The notes: generated by a model not told the origin, from the sequence alone. Numbered from the stretch's first letter, positions 17,576 to 26,287 are shown. The stretch: DNA of 64,000 nucleotides from Hyphomonadaceae bacterium (GCA_019747815.1 JAIEQJ010000006.1:1-64000), one strand, 5' to 3'. Program-made: numbers and translations.

Positions 17576-18409
17576 TCAGGCCCTGCGGCGGGCCATCATC
17601 ACCACGGGGGCAACCGCACCCCGTTCCAGCCCCTCCAGCAGGTTCTGGAACTTCAGGCGAGCGTCGGGGCCGACCAGAAGCTGAAGGCCGAGCGCAGGCG
17701 CCGGCCCGCTCGACGCCGCCAGCCGCTCGCGGAAGAAGGCGATGCCATGGCGGGTTCGGTCTTCGATGTCCTCGACGGCAAACCCCGCTGCGGACAGCAG
17801 TTCCTCCATCTGTGCCGGCGTCGTCAGGTGACTGGTCGCCGGTGTCTGCGCCCAGGGCATGGGAAACCGCAGATCGTCGGCATCGCCCTGCATGACGTCA
17901 TAGATGCAGAGCGCGGCTCCGCGCTTGATCACCCTGGCTGCCTCTCGACAGAGACCCGCACGGTCCTTGATGTTCATCGCCACATGCAACGTGAGGGCGG
18001 CGTCGAAGGTCGCGTCAGCAAATGGCATGCGCAGCGCGCTCGCAACTTCAAATGCTGTGCGGTCGCCAAGCCCCGTCCTTGCGCTGAGCACCCGCGCCGC
18101 CTCGACGTACTCGGGCGTCAAATCGATGCCCGTCACGCGGCAGCCGATCGCCGAGGCGAGATAGCGCGCCGCCCCGCCGATGCCGCAGCCGATGTCCAGC
18201 ACGTGCTCGCTGCCGGTCAGCCCCATCTTGGCGACCACATGCTTGGTGGCCGCCCGTCCGCCGATGTGGAACTCGTCGATGGGTCCCAGATCGCGGGGTG
18301 TGAGCCGATCCGTGTCGAGCCCCGCGGCAGCGGCGGCCTTCAGGATCCGCTCGGTCAGCGCCGATACTTGGTAGTGGCGTGCAACAGCGCGCTCATGGTC
18401 GTCGGACAT
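17576..18409 (-). CDS. class I SAM-dependent methyltransferase
   Basis: 277 residues with motif I VLDIGCGIGGAARYLA (70-85), motif II IDLTPEYVEAA, and the post-I region MPFADATFDAALTLHVAMNIKD. The layout resembles small-molecule methyltransferases of the sarcosine/dimethylglycine or ubiquinone type. The substrate cannot be told from the sequence. It runs in the same direction as the dioxygenase upstream and the ThDP enzyme downstream, with about 80-120 bases between genes, so a shared transcript is possible but not certain. ATG 18409 is chosen at the first residue of the conserved region. Confidence 0.88.
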   Translation of the reverse strand: MSDDHERAVARHYQVSALTERILKAAAAAGLDTDRLTPRDLGPIDEFHIGGRAATKHVVAKMGLTGSEHVLDIGCGIGGAARYLASAIGCRVTGIDLTPEYVEAARVLSARTGLGDRTAFEVASALRMPFADATFDAALTLHVAMNIKDRAGLCREAARVIKRGAALCIYDVMQGDADDLRFPMPWAQTPATSHLTTPAQMEELLSAAGFAVEDIEDRTRHGIAFFRERLAASSGPAPALGLQLLVGPDARLKFQNLLEGLERGAVAPVVMMARRRA

Positions 18410-18491
18410 GGCAGTCCCCGGCTGTTGCTCGGCAAGTCTAGATGCGCGGCAAACCGCAATCCAGCCTAAGCCGACGGGCTCGCGCGGCGGT

Positions 18492-19133
18492 TCACAGGTC
18501 CAGCACGATGTCGAACGTGCCTTTGAGTGCGCCCCCCTCGATATCGCCGGCCGGATCGAGGCGCACGATGACACTCTGGCGGGCCTTGGGGTCGCGGATG
18601 CTGCGCAGCAGGCCGTCACGCTCGTTCAGCGGCTCGCCCTCGACGTACATCTGGGTCGTCAGCACGCCGGTGCCTGGCGCATGCACCTTGAAATGGATAT
18701 GCGGTGTACGGCCGGGATAGGGGACCGGGCGGATGGTGCGGAAGCTATAGCGGCCGCTCCCGTCGACATCGCTGCGGCCGTAGCCCTGGAAGGCTTGATC
18801 GCGGCGTCGCAGCCCGGAGTCGCCCGGGTGATCATAGACGCCGTTGGCGTCGCACTGCCAGATTTCAAGCATGGCGCCGCGCACGATCTCGCCGCGCTTG
18901 TCGAGCACGCGCCCGGAGATGTGCGTGACTTGGCCGACAGCCTCGGCCGCCCGGCCCTGCACGCGCACCAGGTCCGCGTCCCTGTCGGCCGGAAGCGCAA
19001 CCGGATAGAACGGGCCTTCTGTCTGTCCCGGGGTTACGACCCGAGGCGCTTGCGCGTACACAAACGGCGGCGCAACGAGTGAAGCGGTTGCGCCGATGAG
19101 TATCCTGCGACGATCGACAGAAATCCGGGACAT
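18492..19133 (-). CDS. intradiol ring-cleavage dioxygenase with Tat-type signal
   Basis: 213-residue protein of the protocatechuate 3,4-dioxygenase/catechol 1,2-dioxygenase fold. The four non-haem iron ligands are visible: Tyr100 (NGVYDH), Tyr139 (PVPYPGRTPHIHF), His145 and His147. The N-terminus SRISVDRRRILIGATASLVA ending in VYAQA resembles a twin-arginine signal, implying a folded, exported enzyme; most catabolic intradiol enzymes are cytoplasmic. ATG 19133 is preferred over ATG 19148 because CAGGA lies 8 bases upstream. No other aromatic catabolism genes are nearby, so the substrate is unknown. Confidence 0.88.
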   Translation of the reverse strand: MSRISVDRRRILIGATASLVAPPFVYAQAPRVVTPGQTEGPFYPVALPADRDADLVRVQGRAAEAVGQVTHISGRVLDKRGEIVRGAMLEIWQCDANGVYDHPGDSGLRRRDQAFQGYGRSDVDGSGRYSFRTIRPVPYPGRTPHIHFKVHAPGTGVLTTQMYVEGEPLNERDGLLRSIRDPKARQSVIVRLDPAGDIEGGALKGTFDIVLDL

Positions 19134-19249
19134 GCGCAAATCCTGCATTGGGGCCAAGATCGGTATGCAGCATAACGCAGCAAATGGGCAAAACCCGGCG
19201 CCGGCCGCATGCGCCCCGCGATCATTTTCCCGCGATGTCGCGCGCGCGG

Positions 19250-20338
19250 CTATCCGCTGGCCATGATCCAGCGCTCGAGCAGCCTCAGGCCGTAGAAGCC
19301 CCCGGCCACCATGGCGCCGAAGGTCACGAACGAGCCGAACGCCAGCGTCGAAACGCCAGTGACGGCCTGGCCGACGGTGCAGCCGAGCGCCATGACGCCA
19401 CCGACGCCCATCATCGCCGCACCAAGCAGATTGCGCACGGTATCGCCGGCATCGGAGAAGGTGGCGAGGCGGAAGCGTCCCATGACCGTGGCCGCCGCAA
19501 AGGCGCCGAGCAGCGCCCCGAAAACACTTGTGACGCCAAAGCCCGGCACCGGCGTGGCGGTGAACAGGGACAGCCATTGCAGCGTGTCGCCCACCGGCCT
19601 GATGTAGGTGAGCGAAATCGGCGGCACCGGACGCGTCGCCATGTCGTCGTAGGCCAAACCCGTCACCGCCCAGCCGGCGACGACCATGAGGCCGACGCCG
19701 ACACCCGAAAGGACGTGCACGGGCGAGGTGCGGAAACGATCGTCGTGGAAGCAGTAGGCCAGGGCTGCCGCCACGATGAGCACGGTTGCGACCCAGCGTG
19801 CCGACCCCGGCGGCAGCCGCACAAGCGCGCTCAGCAGATCGCCGACGCCCTGGCCGGACCCGCCGAGGCTGAAAGCGGTCACACCTTCTATGGTCGACCG
19901 TACCGGCGCCACCAGGCCAGCAATCGTCATGTAGGCGGCAAGGCCCAACACCAGGAGCGTGAGCACAGACCGCAGATCGCCCCCGCCGGCGCGGGCGAGA
20001 TTGCGGCTCGGACATCCACCGGCGAACACCATGCCGATGCCGAAGACGAAACCGCCGACGGTGTACCCGAACCAGTTGAACGACGAGCCGAGATACATGG
20101 AGCGCTCCAGCGCGACAACGCCGGCCGTGTGCAGAAGCTGGGCTCCGAGCAAGGCAATGGCCGCCGCCAGGAGCCACGCCCGAAAGCGGCGGTAGTCGTT
20201 GAAGTTGTGGATGTCGCTGAGAGCGCCCATGGCGCAATAGTTGGTCCGGTAGATGACGGCGCCGAAGGCAAAGCCGATCAGCAGGCCGCCGAGGGCCAAG
20301 GCTAGGTGTGCGTTGTTGGCAAATGTTTCGCGAAGCAT
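19250..20338 (-). CDS. YeeE/YedE-family sulfur (thiosulfate) transporter
   Basis: 362-residue polytopic inner-membrane protein of two pseudo-symmetric halves. The family's conserved cysteines are present: Cys35 (TNYCAMGALSD), Cys109 (AGGCPSRNLARAGGG) and Cys320 (ALGCTVGQAVTG). In characterised YeeE proteins equivalent cysteines line a path for thiosulfate uptake. The usual companion, a small TusA-like sulfur carrier, is not seen next to it. The start ATG 20338 begins the conserved region. It diverges from dnaE. Confidence 0.9.
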   Translation of the reverse strand: MLRETFANNAHLALALGGLLIGFAFGAVIYRTNYCAMGALSDIHNFNDYRRFRAWLLAAAIALLGAQLLHTAGVVALERSMYLGSSFNWFGYTVGGFVFGIGMVFAGGCPSRNLARAGGGDLRSVLTLLVLGLAAYMTIAGLVAPVRSTIEGVTAFSLGGSGQGVGDLLSALVRLPPGSARWVATVLIVAAALAYCFHDDRFRTSPVHVLSGVGVGLMVVAGWAVTGLAYDDMATRPVPPISLTYIRPVGDTLQWLSLFTATPVPGFGVTSVFGALLGAFAAATVMGRFRLATFSDAGDTVRNLLGAAMMGVGGVMALGCTVGQAVTGVSTLAFGSFVTFGAMVAGGFYGLRLLERWIMASG

Positions 20339-20486
20339 TGTTGTGTGGTGCGGCCCAGGTTGAACTCGGTCGAGGCTGACCTGCCATATAGCGATTTCAG
20401 GGCAAGACACCAGCAAATGCCGCGCTTGGGCTTTTCCACAGCGACTTGCGCTTGCGGGAATCGCGCTCGTGGCGCCATCTGTGGCC

Positions 20487-23400
20487 ATGGATAAGCCATC
20501 CCCTTCGGCGGGCAAGTTGGTCCCCCCCCAGAGCGCGGCGCCCCAGTACGTGCATCTCAAGGTGCACTCGGCCTATTCGCTGCTTGAGGGGGCCATCCCC
20601 ATCCCCAAGCTCGCCAAGCTGGCGGTCGCCCACGGCTTTCCCGCGCTGGGCCTCACCGACACCAACAATCTCTTCGGCGCATTGGAGTTTTCCGACAAGG
20701 TCGCCGCCGCCGGCATACAACCCATCGTCGGCTGCACGCTGGAGGTTGATTTCGGTGACCGGCCGCAGGCCAACGGCCTCGTGCGTCCAGGCATCAATCA
20801 ACCGCGTTCCCGCCCGGCTGGTGCGCTTGCCCTGATCGCCTGCAACGATGCCGGCTATCAGAACCTGATGAAACTGGCGTCGCGGGCATTCTTCGATCCG
20901 GGCGAGGACGAGGCGCCGCACATCCAGATCGAGCGCCTGGAGGCATGGGGCGCGGGTCTGATTGCACTGACGGGCGGCCCGGACGGCCCCATCAACAAGG
21001 CGCTGCGCGAGGAACAGAAGGATCTGGCGGCCGAGCGTCTGCAGCGCCTGCAGAAGATCTTCGGCGATCGCCTCTATGTCGAGATACAGCGGCACGGCCT
21101 GCCGCATGAGATAGCAAACGAGCCCACACTGCTCGATCTCGCCTATGCGCAAGCGCTTCCCGTCGTTGCGACCAACGAAGTCTATTTCGCCTCCCCGGAC
21201 GACTACGAAGCGCACGACGCCCTGCTGTGCATCGCCGAGGGCAGCTATGTCGTCGAGGACAACCGGCGCCGGCTGTCACGCGAGCACTTCTTCAAAACGA
21301 CCGAGCAAATGGTCGAGCTGTTCGCCGATCTTCCCGAGGCCTTGTCCAACACCATCGAGATCGCCAGGCGGTGCGCCTTCCGGCCGAGAGGGCGCAAGCC
21401 GATCCTGCCGCGGTACGTCAAGGCCAAGGCCGATGCGGGTGAGGCCGAGCTCCTCGAGCTGGAGACGGCCGAGCTCAGGGCGCAGGCTGAAGCCGGCCTG
21501 AAGGCGCGTCTTGCCGCGAGTGCGCCGGCTGCCGGCTTTACGGTCGACGACTATCAGACGCGCCTTGCCTTCGAGGTCGACGTGATCTCGAAGATGAAGT
21601 TCCCCGGCTACTTCCTGATCGTGGCAGACTTCATCAAGTGGGCCAAGGCCAACGGCATTCCCGTCGGGCCGGGCCGTGGGTCGGGTGCGGGCTCTGTGGT
21701 GGCATGGGCGCTTACCATCACCGACCTTGATCCCTTGCGCTTCGGCCTGCTGTTTGAGCGCTTCCTCAACCCCGAGCGCGTGTCGATGCCGGACTTCGAC
21801 ATCGACTTCTGCCAGGATCGCCGCGACGAGGTGATCCGCTACGTCCAGAACAAGTACGGTGCCGACCGCGTCGCCCAGATCATCACGCACGGCAAATTGC
21901 AGGCGCGCGCCGTGCTGCGCGACGTCGGCCGCGTGCTGCAGATGCCCTATGGGCAGGTCGACAAGCTCTGCAAGCTCGTTCCCAACAATCCGGCGAACCC
22001 CGTCACCCTGCCGCAGGCGATCGAAGGCGAGCCCAAGCTGCAGGAGGCGCGCGACAGCGAGCCGATGGTGGCGCGCCTGCTCGAGATCGCGCAGAAGCTC
22101 GAGGGCCTGTACCGGCACGCCTCCACGCACGCCGCCGGCATGGTGATCGGCGATCGGCCGCTGGAGGAGCTTGTCCCGCTCTATCGCGATCCCAAGTCGA
22201 GCTTCCCCATCACCCAGTTCAACTGGAAGCTGGTCGAGGCGGCCGGCCTCGTGAAATTTGACTTTCTCGGCCTCAAAACGCTCACCGTGCTGCAGAAGGC
22301 TGTGCAACTCATCAAGCGCGGCCGCGGCATCGACATCGACCTGGCCGAGGTTCCGCTCGACGACCCGAGAAGCTACGAGATGCTGGCGCGGGCCGATACG
22401 GTCGGCGTGTTCCAGCTCGAAGGCACGGGCATGCGCGAGAGCCTCAAGCGGCTCAAGCCCGACCGCTTCGAGGACATCATCGCCATGGTGGCGCTCTATC
22501 GTCCGGGCCCCATGGACAACATCCCGACCTACATCAACCGCAAGCACGGCGAGGAGCCCGTCGACTGCCTGCATCCGATGCTGGAGCCGATCCTGAAGGA
22601 GACCTACGGGGTCATCATCTATCAGGAGCAGGTGATGCAGATCGCCCAGGTGATGGCAGGCTTTTCGCTTGGTGATGCCGACCTGCTGCGGCGCGCCATG
22701 GGCAAGAAGGACAAGAACGAGATGGCGCGGCAGAAAAGCCGCTTCGTCGAGGGCGCCACGAAGAACGGCGTCAAGAAGGCCGATGCCGAGTACATCTTCG
22801 AGCTGGTCGACAAGTTCGCCGGCTACGGCTTCAACAAGAGCCACGCCGCCGCCTACGCGCTCGTGAGCTACCACACCGCCTATCTCAAGGCCAACTATCG
22901 CGAGGAGTTCCTGGCTGCATCCATGACGCTCGACATGGGCAACACCGACAAGCTCGCCATGTACACCTCCGAGGCGAGGAAGTCGGGCATCGCCATTCTG
23001 CCGCCCTGCATCAACGCGTCCGAGGTCGACTTTCTCTCCGGTGAGAAGACCATCCGCTACTCCCTGGCCGCACTGAAGAACATCGGCGCGCAGGCCGTCG
23101 AAAGCGTGGTCGCCGAACGCAGCGCCAACGGCTCCTATAGGGACCTGTCCGACTTTGCCGGCCGATGCAACACGAAGGCGCTCAACAAGCGTGCCCTGGA
23201 AACGCTGAGCGCCGCCGGCGCGTTCGACGGGCTTGAGCCCAATCGCGCCCTTGCACATGGCAACGTCGATCAGATGCTGGCCTTTGCCAATCGCATTGCC
23301 TCCAATGAGCAACAGGGCACCAGCGATCTGTTCGGTGGCGTGGGCGAGGCGCGGTCGCAGATGGACATCCGCCCGGTCAAAGCCTGGACTCCGATGGAGC

Positions 23401-24029
23401 GCCTGCAGTTCGAGTTCGAGGCCGTCGGCTTCTTCCTCTCCGGGCACCCTCTCGATGCCTACGCCACCGTCCTTGCCAAGCTCAACACCATCTCGTTTGC
23501 GGAGTTGGAGGCGCGTTCCGAGCGCGGCGTGGCGGCTGGCCGTCTGGCAGGCGTCGTTGTGTCGGCGCGCGAGCGCCGATCGCAGAAAGGCAACAAGTTC
23601 GCCTTCGCCATGTTCTCGGAGCCGACCGGACAGTTCGAGGCCGTGATCTTCTCGGAGACGCTGGCCCAGAGCCGAAGTCTCTTGGAGCCCGGAACGGCGG
23701 TGCTGGTCTCTGTCGAGGGCGAGCGGGACGGTGACACGCTCAAGCTGCGGGTGCAGGCCATCGAGTCCCTGAATGCAGCCGCCGAGGGCGTGCAGAAGGG
23801 GCTGAAAGTCGTCATGAATCAGCGGTCCATCGTGGCCAACAAGACAGCGCTGGACGAATTGAAGGCGCTTTTGAAGCCGGGCGGCAAGGGCACCGTCTGC
23901 CTGAACGTCATCCTCGACGATATGGGCAAGGAGCTGGAGATCGCACTACCCGGCCGTTTCGATGTTTCCCCGGTCCAGAAAGGCGCTCTGACCACCGTCC
24001 CAGGCGTGCTGGAGGTGATCGACGTGTAG
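20487..24029 (+). CDS. dnaE: DNA polymerase III subunit alpha
   Basis: 1,180 residues from ATG 20487 (an in-frame GTG at 20469 adds six). Replicative polymerase of the C family: PHP domain, palm with catalytic aspartates in MPDFDIDFCQ, fingers, a tandem HhH region, and a C-terminal OB-fold (RLAGVVVSARERRSQKGNKF). In the PHP domain the metal-binding HLH and TDHGN motifs of active PHP exonucleases read HLK and TDTNN, so proofreading here probably relies on a separate DnaQ epsilon subunit, as in other Proteobacteria. It diverges from the yeeE-like gene. Confidence 0.97.
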   Translation: MDKPSPSAGKLVPPQSAAPQYVHLKVHSAYSLLEGAIPIPKLAKLAVAHGFPALGLTDTNNLFGALEFSDKVAAAGIQPIVGCTLEVDFGDRPQANGLVRPGINQPRSRPAGALALIACNDAGYQNLMKLASRAFFDPGEDEAPHIQIERLEAWGAGLIALTGGPDGPINKALREEQKDLAAERLQRLQKIFGDRLYVEIQRHGLPHEIANEPTLLDLAYAQALPVVATNEVYFASPDDYEAHDALLCIAEGSYVVEDNRRRLSREHFFKTTEQMVELFADLPEALSNTIEIARRCAFRPRGRKPILPRYVKAKADAGEAELLELETAELRAQAEAGLKARLAASAPAAGFTVDDYQTRLAFEVDVISKMKFPGYFLIVADFIKWAKANGIPVGPGRGSGAGSVVAWALTITDLDPLRFGLLFERFLNPERVSMPDFDIDFCQDRRDEVIRYVQNKYGADRVAQIITHGKLQARAVLRDVGRVLQMPYGQVDKLCKLVPNNPANPVTLPQAIEGEPKLQEARDSEPMVARLLEIAQKLEGLYRHASTHAAGMVIGDRPLEELVPLYRDPKSSFPITQFNWKLVEAAGLVKFDFLGLKTLTVLQKAVQLIKRGRGIDIDLAEVPLDDPRSYEMLARADTVGVFQLEGTGMRESLKRLKPDRFEDIIAMVALYRPGPMDNIPTYINRKHGEEPVDCLHPMLEPILKETYGVIIYQEQVMQIAQVMAGFSLGDADLLRRAMGKKDKNEMARQKSRFVEGATKNGVKKADAEYIFELVDKFAGYGFNKSHAAAYALVSYHTAYLKANYREEFLAASMTLDMGNTDKLAMYTSEARKSGIAILPPCINASEVDFLSGEKTIRYSLAALKNIGAQAVESVVAERSANGSYRDLSDFAGRCNTKALNKRALETLSAAGAFDGLEPNRALAHGNVDQMLAFANRIASNEQQGTSDLFGGVGEARSQMDIRPVKAWTPMERLQFEFEAVGFFLSGHPLDAYATVLAKLNTISFAELEARSERGVAAGRLAGVVVSARERRSQKGNKFAFAMFSEPTGQFEAVIFSETLAQSRSLLEPGTAVLVSVEGERDGDTLKLRVQAIESLNAAAEGVQKGLKVVMNQRSIVANKTALDELKALLKPGGKGTVCLNVILDDMGKELEIALPGRFDVSPVQKGALTTVPGVLEVIDV

Positions 24030-24030
24030 A

Positions 24031-24338
24031 TTGTCATCCCGGGCCCTGTGCCACGGCTGTCCGGTTTAGCACAGGTTGAGCTCGTGCTGTCGGGTGTTGG
24101 TGAAGATTTGAGGTGGCTTGATCCGGCGGAAGAACAGCTCGACCTGCCAGCGGGCCTTGTAGAGGGCGGCAAATGTCGGTGGCTGGCGCTCTCAGGTCGC
24201 TGCTGAGCAGGCGCAGCGTTCGGCCATCGTCGGTGATGACTGCGATCTCGCGCAGCGCGATGCCAGCCGGGATCCATCTATCAGCTTGCTCCATCACTGA
24301 TGGATGGCTGGATCCCGGCAACACGTGCCCGGATGACA
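24031..24338. repeat. dispersed palindromic repeat split by transposase remnant
   Basis: TGTCATCCCGGGC (24032-24044) and GCCCGGATGACA (24327-24338) form a terminal inverted repeat with one base missing. A second inverted repeat, GCCGGGATCCA (24266-24276) / TGGATCCCGGC (24309-24319), encloses CATC/GATG arms. I recognise this pattern from intergenic repeats common in Hyphomicrobiales genomes. Between the two outer parts lies foreign sequence with transposase-like coding. The whole 314 bases between dnaE and mazG is accounted for by these two elements. Confidence 0.65.
24066..24262 (-). pseudogene. remnant of an IS4-type DDE transposase (C-terminal part)
   Basis: Minus-strand translation gives REIAVITDDGRTLRLLSSDL then APATDI. 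After a one-base frameshift (an extra T within the ATTTGCC near 24170-24177) it continues AALYKARWQVELFFRRIK. The latter is the Y-x2-R-x3-E-x6-K signature of IS4-family transposases, including the catalytic Glu. It ends at TAA (24066-24068). Only the last 65 or so codons survive and the frame is broken, so it is not functional. The rest of the insertion sequence is absent. Confidence 0.75.
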
Positions 24339-24343
24339 GCGGC

Positions 24344-25234
24344 TCACCCCTTCTCGCTCGCCTTCGCCTCATCCCAGAGCTGATCCATTTCCTCTAGCGT
24401 CGACTGAGCGGGCGTGCGCCCGTCCTCGGCCAGCCTGTGCTCGATCGCATGAAAGCGGCGTGTGAACTTGCTGTTGGCGGCCCGCAACGCGCCCTCCGGA
24501 TCGAGTTTCAGATGGCGCGCGACGTTCGCCATCACGAACAGCAGGTCGCCGAACTCCTCCTCGATCTTGGCGCGGTCGGCGGGCGCCTTGCCCCCGGCGA
24601 TCTCGTCCTCCAATTCCTGGAGCTCTTCCTTCAGCTTGTCGAGCACCGGGGCCAGCGACGGCCAGTCGAAGCCGACTTTGGCGGCTTTGTGCTGCAACTT
24701 GATAGCCCGTGTCAGCGCTGGCAGCGCGGCCGGCACGCCGTCGAGAACACTTGCTTCCCTCTCCCCGCTTGCGGGGAGAGGGTTAGGGTGAGGGGCGGAA
24801 ACTTTCGCCGGCGCTGGAGTGCCCGGAGAGCTAGGCCTCGCCTTCGCGGCCCTCTCCTCCGCCTTGATGCGCTCCCAGAAGCCGGGCGCGGCGCCGGCTG
24901 CCCGCTCGGCCGCACTGCCGAACACGTGCGGATGCCGGCGGATCATCTTCGCGGTTACGGCCTCGACCACGTCGGCGAATGCAAAGGCTCTCTGCTCTTG
25001 CGCCATGCGGGCGTGATAGACCACCTGCAGCAGAAGATCGCCCAGCTCGTCCTTCAGGTCCGCCATGTCCCCGCGTTCGATGGCGTCCGCGACCTCATAG
25101 GCCTCTTCGATGGTATATGGGGAGATGGTCTTGAATGTCTGCTCGAGATCCCACGGGCAACCGGTGCCGGGCGTCCTGAGCGCAGCCATCACATCCATGA
25201 GGTCGCCGATCGACTTGCGCGCATCCTCAACCAT
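24344..25234 (-). CDS. mazG: nucleoside triphosphate pyrophosphohydrolase MazG
   Basis: 296 residues with two MazG domains. The first has EEAYEVADAIERGD then KDELGDLLLQVV (43-71); the second KEELQELEDEI then EEEFGDLLFVMANV. The enzyme removes aberrant NTPs or lowers ppGpp by hydrolysing NTPs to NMP and pyrophosphate. The linker contains APHPNPLPASGERE (147-160), the translation of an inserted palindromic repeat. ATG 25234 is preferred because GGTGGA lies upstream; a GTG at 25279 would add 15 residues. Confidence 0.95.
   Translation of the reverse strand: MVEDARKSIGDLMDVMAALRTPGTGCPWDLEQTFKTISPYTIEEAYEVADAIERGDMADLKDELGDLLLQVVYHARMAQEQRAFAFADVVEAVTAKMIRRHPHVFGSAAERAAGAAPGFWERIKAEERAAKARPSSPGTPAPAKVSAPHPNPLPASGEREASVLDGVPAALPALTRAIKLQHKAAKVGFDWPSLAPVLDKLKEELQELEDEIAGGKAPADRAKIEEEFGDLLFVMANVARHLKLDPEGALRAANSKFTRRFHAIEHRLAEDGRTPAQSTLEEMDQLWDEAKASEKG
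24757..24798. repeat. palindromic repeat inserted in frame within mazG
   Basis: CCCTCTCCCCGC (24757-24768) and GCGGGGAGAGGG (24771-24782) form a perfect 12-base inverted repeat with a TT loop, followed by TTAGGGTGAGGGGC. This is a very common intergenic repeat of Alphaproteobacteria. Read on the minus strand it is translated in frame as HPNPLPASGERE inside MazG, between its two catalytic domains. Confidence 0.85.
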
Positions 25235-25315
25235 CGCGGAAATTCCACCTATCGTGCCTATTGAGCGTCCTGATATCACGAATTGCGACTGCGCAACCCT
25301 GAGGACCTGACGGCG

Positions 25316-25738
25316 ATGCTGCGCATCACCCCCACCATCAGCCTCGATCTGGCCGAGCTGGAGGAGGTGTTCGTGCGCGCCTCGGGACCAGGCGGCCAGA
25401 ACGTCAACAAGGTGTCGACGGCTGTCCAGCTCAGGTTCGATGTCGGCCGTTCACCGTCGCTGACCGAAGCTGTGCGCCGGCGGCTGTGCCACCTGGCGGG
25501 GCGGCGCCTGACGGGCGACGGCGTGCTCGTCATCACCGCCGATCGCTACCGCAGCCAGGCCCGCAACCGGGATGATGCCCGCGCACGGCTGATCGAACTG
25601 GTGCGCGAGGCGGCGACGCCGCCCAAGCCGCGCCGGGCCACGCAACCGACCCGCGCCTCCAGGTTGAGACGGCAGGATGCCAAGCGCCGCCGGTCCGCCG
25701 TCAAATCCCTGCGGCGCGGAAAAATCCCGCTGGATTAG
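25316..25738 (+). CDS. arfB: alternative ribosome-rescue factor / peptidyl-tRNA hydrolase ArfB
   Basis: 140 residues with the release-factor GGQ loop (SGPGGQNVNKVST, Gly26-Gly27-Gln28) and a basic C-terminal tail (SRLRRQDAKRRRSAVKSLRR) that enters the mRNA channel of stalled ribosomes. ArfB (YaeJ) hydrolyses peptidyl-tRNA on non-stop complexes. The domain lacks the codon-recognition region of RF1/RF2, as expected. ATG 25316 is preferred over TTG 25283. It diverges from mazG and converges on dps, with 9 bases between the two stop codons. Confidence 0.93.
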   Translation: MLRITPTISLDLAELEEVFVRASGPGGQNVNKVSTAVQLRFDVGRSPSLTEAVRRRLCHLAGRRLTGDGVLVITADRYRSQARNRDDARARLIELVREAATPPKPRRATQPTRASRLRRQDAKRRRSAVKSLRRGKIPLD

Positions 25739-25747
25739 GGGCGCTGG

Positions 25748-26287
25748 TCAATGCCCGGACGCGTCCGGGGCACGGCTTGCCTCGAACAGGAACCAGGTGC
25801 GCCGCTCCGTTGCGTCCAGGAAGTTCTCGAGGAGGCCGGCGGTCGCCGCATCTCCGTGACCATCGGCGATGTCCCGCGCCTTGCGCATGGCGTGGGCCAC
25901 GGCCTTGTTGTCCGCAATGAGCTCGCGCAGCATGTCGTTGGGAGCGACGAATGCCGCATCGTTGTCCTTGATGCTCTGGTGCCGTGCAATATCGCCGACG
26001 GAGCGCAGTGTGGTGCCGCCGATCTTGCGCACGCGCTCCGCGATCGCATCCGTGTTGGCAAAGATCTGCTCTGCCTGTTCGTCGAGCATCAAATGGTAGT
26101 CCCGGAAATGCGGGCCGCTCACATGCCAGTGAAAGTTCTTGGTCTTCACGTACAGGGCAAACGCGTCGGCCAGCAGCCCATTGAGAGCCTTGGACACGTT
26201 GCGCACGGCCTCGGCCGAAAGGTCGGTGGGCGTATCCAATTGCGGAGCGGGCTGGTGGCGGGCTTCGAGGGTCCTGACCTTGCTCAT
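25748..26287 (-). CDS. dps: Dps-family ferritin, DNA protection during starvation
   Basis: 179-residue four-helix ferritin-like protein. The inter-subunit ferroxidase site is visible in KNFHWHVSGPHFRDYHLMLDE. Dps dodecamers oxidise Fe(II) with peroxide, store iron, and in many species bind DNA. The basic N-terminus (MSKVRTLEARHQ) could contribute to DNA contact. A 250-base upstream region with an AT-rich palindrome separates it from pepA and probably contains its regulated promoter. Confidence 0.95.
   Translation of the reverse strand: MSKVRTLEARHQPAPQLDTPTDLSAEAVRNVSKALNGLLADAFALYVKTKNFHWHVSGPHFRDYHLMLDEQAEQIFANTDAIAERVRKIGGTTLRSVGDIARHQSIKDNDAAFVAPNDMLRELIADNKAVAHAMRKARDIADGHGDAATAGLLENFLDATERRTWFLFEASRAPDASGH

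Noticed and set aside
18492-20387. 631-codon minus-strand frame including the dioxygenase
   Set aside because: Only its last 213 codons are the dioxygenase; the upstream part reads through the yeeE-like gene in another frame and has no family features.
21276-23447. 723-codon minus-strand open frame
   Set aside because: Fully antisense to dnaE with no domain signature.
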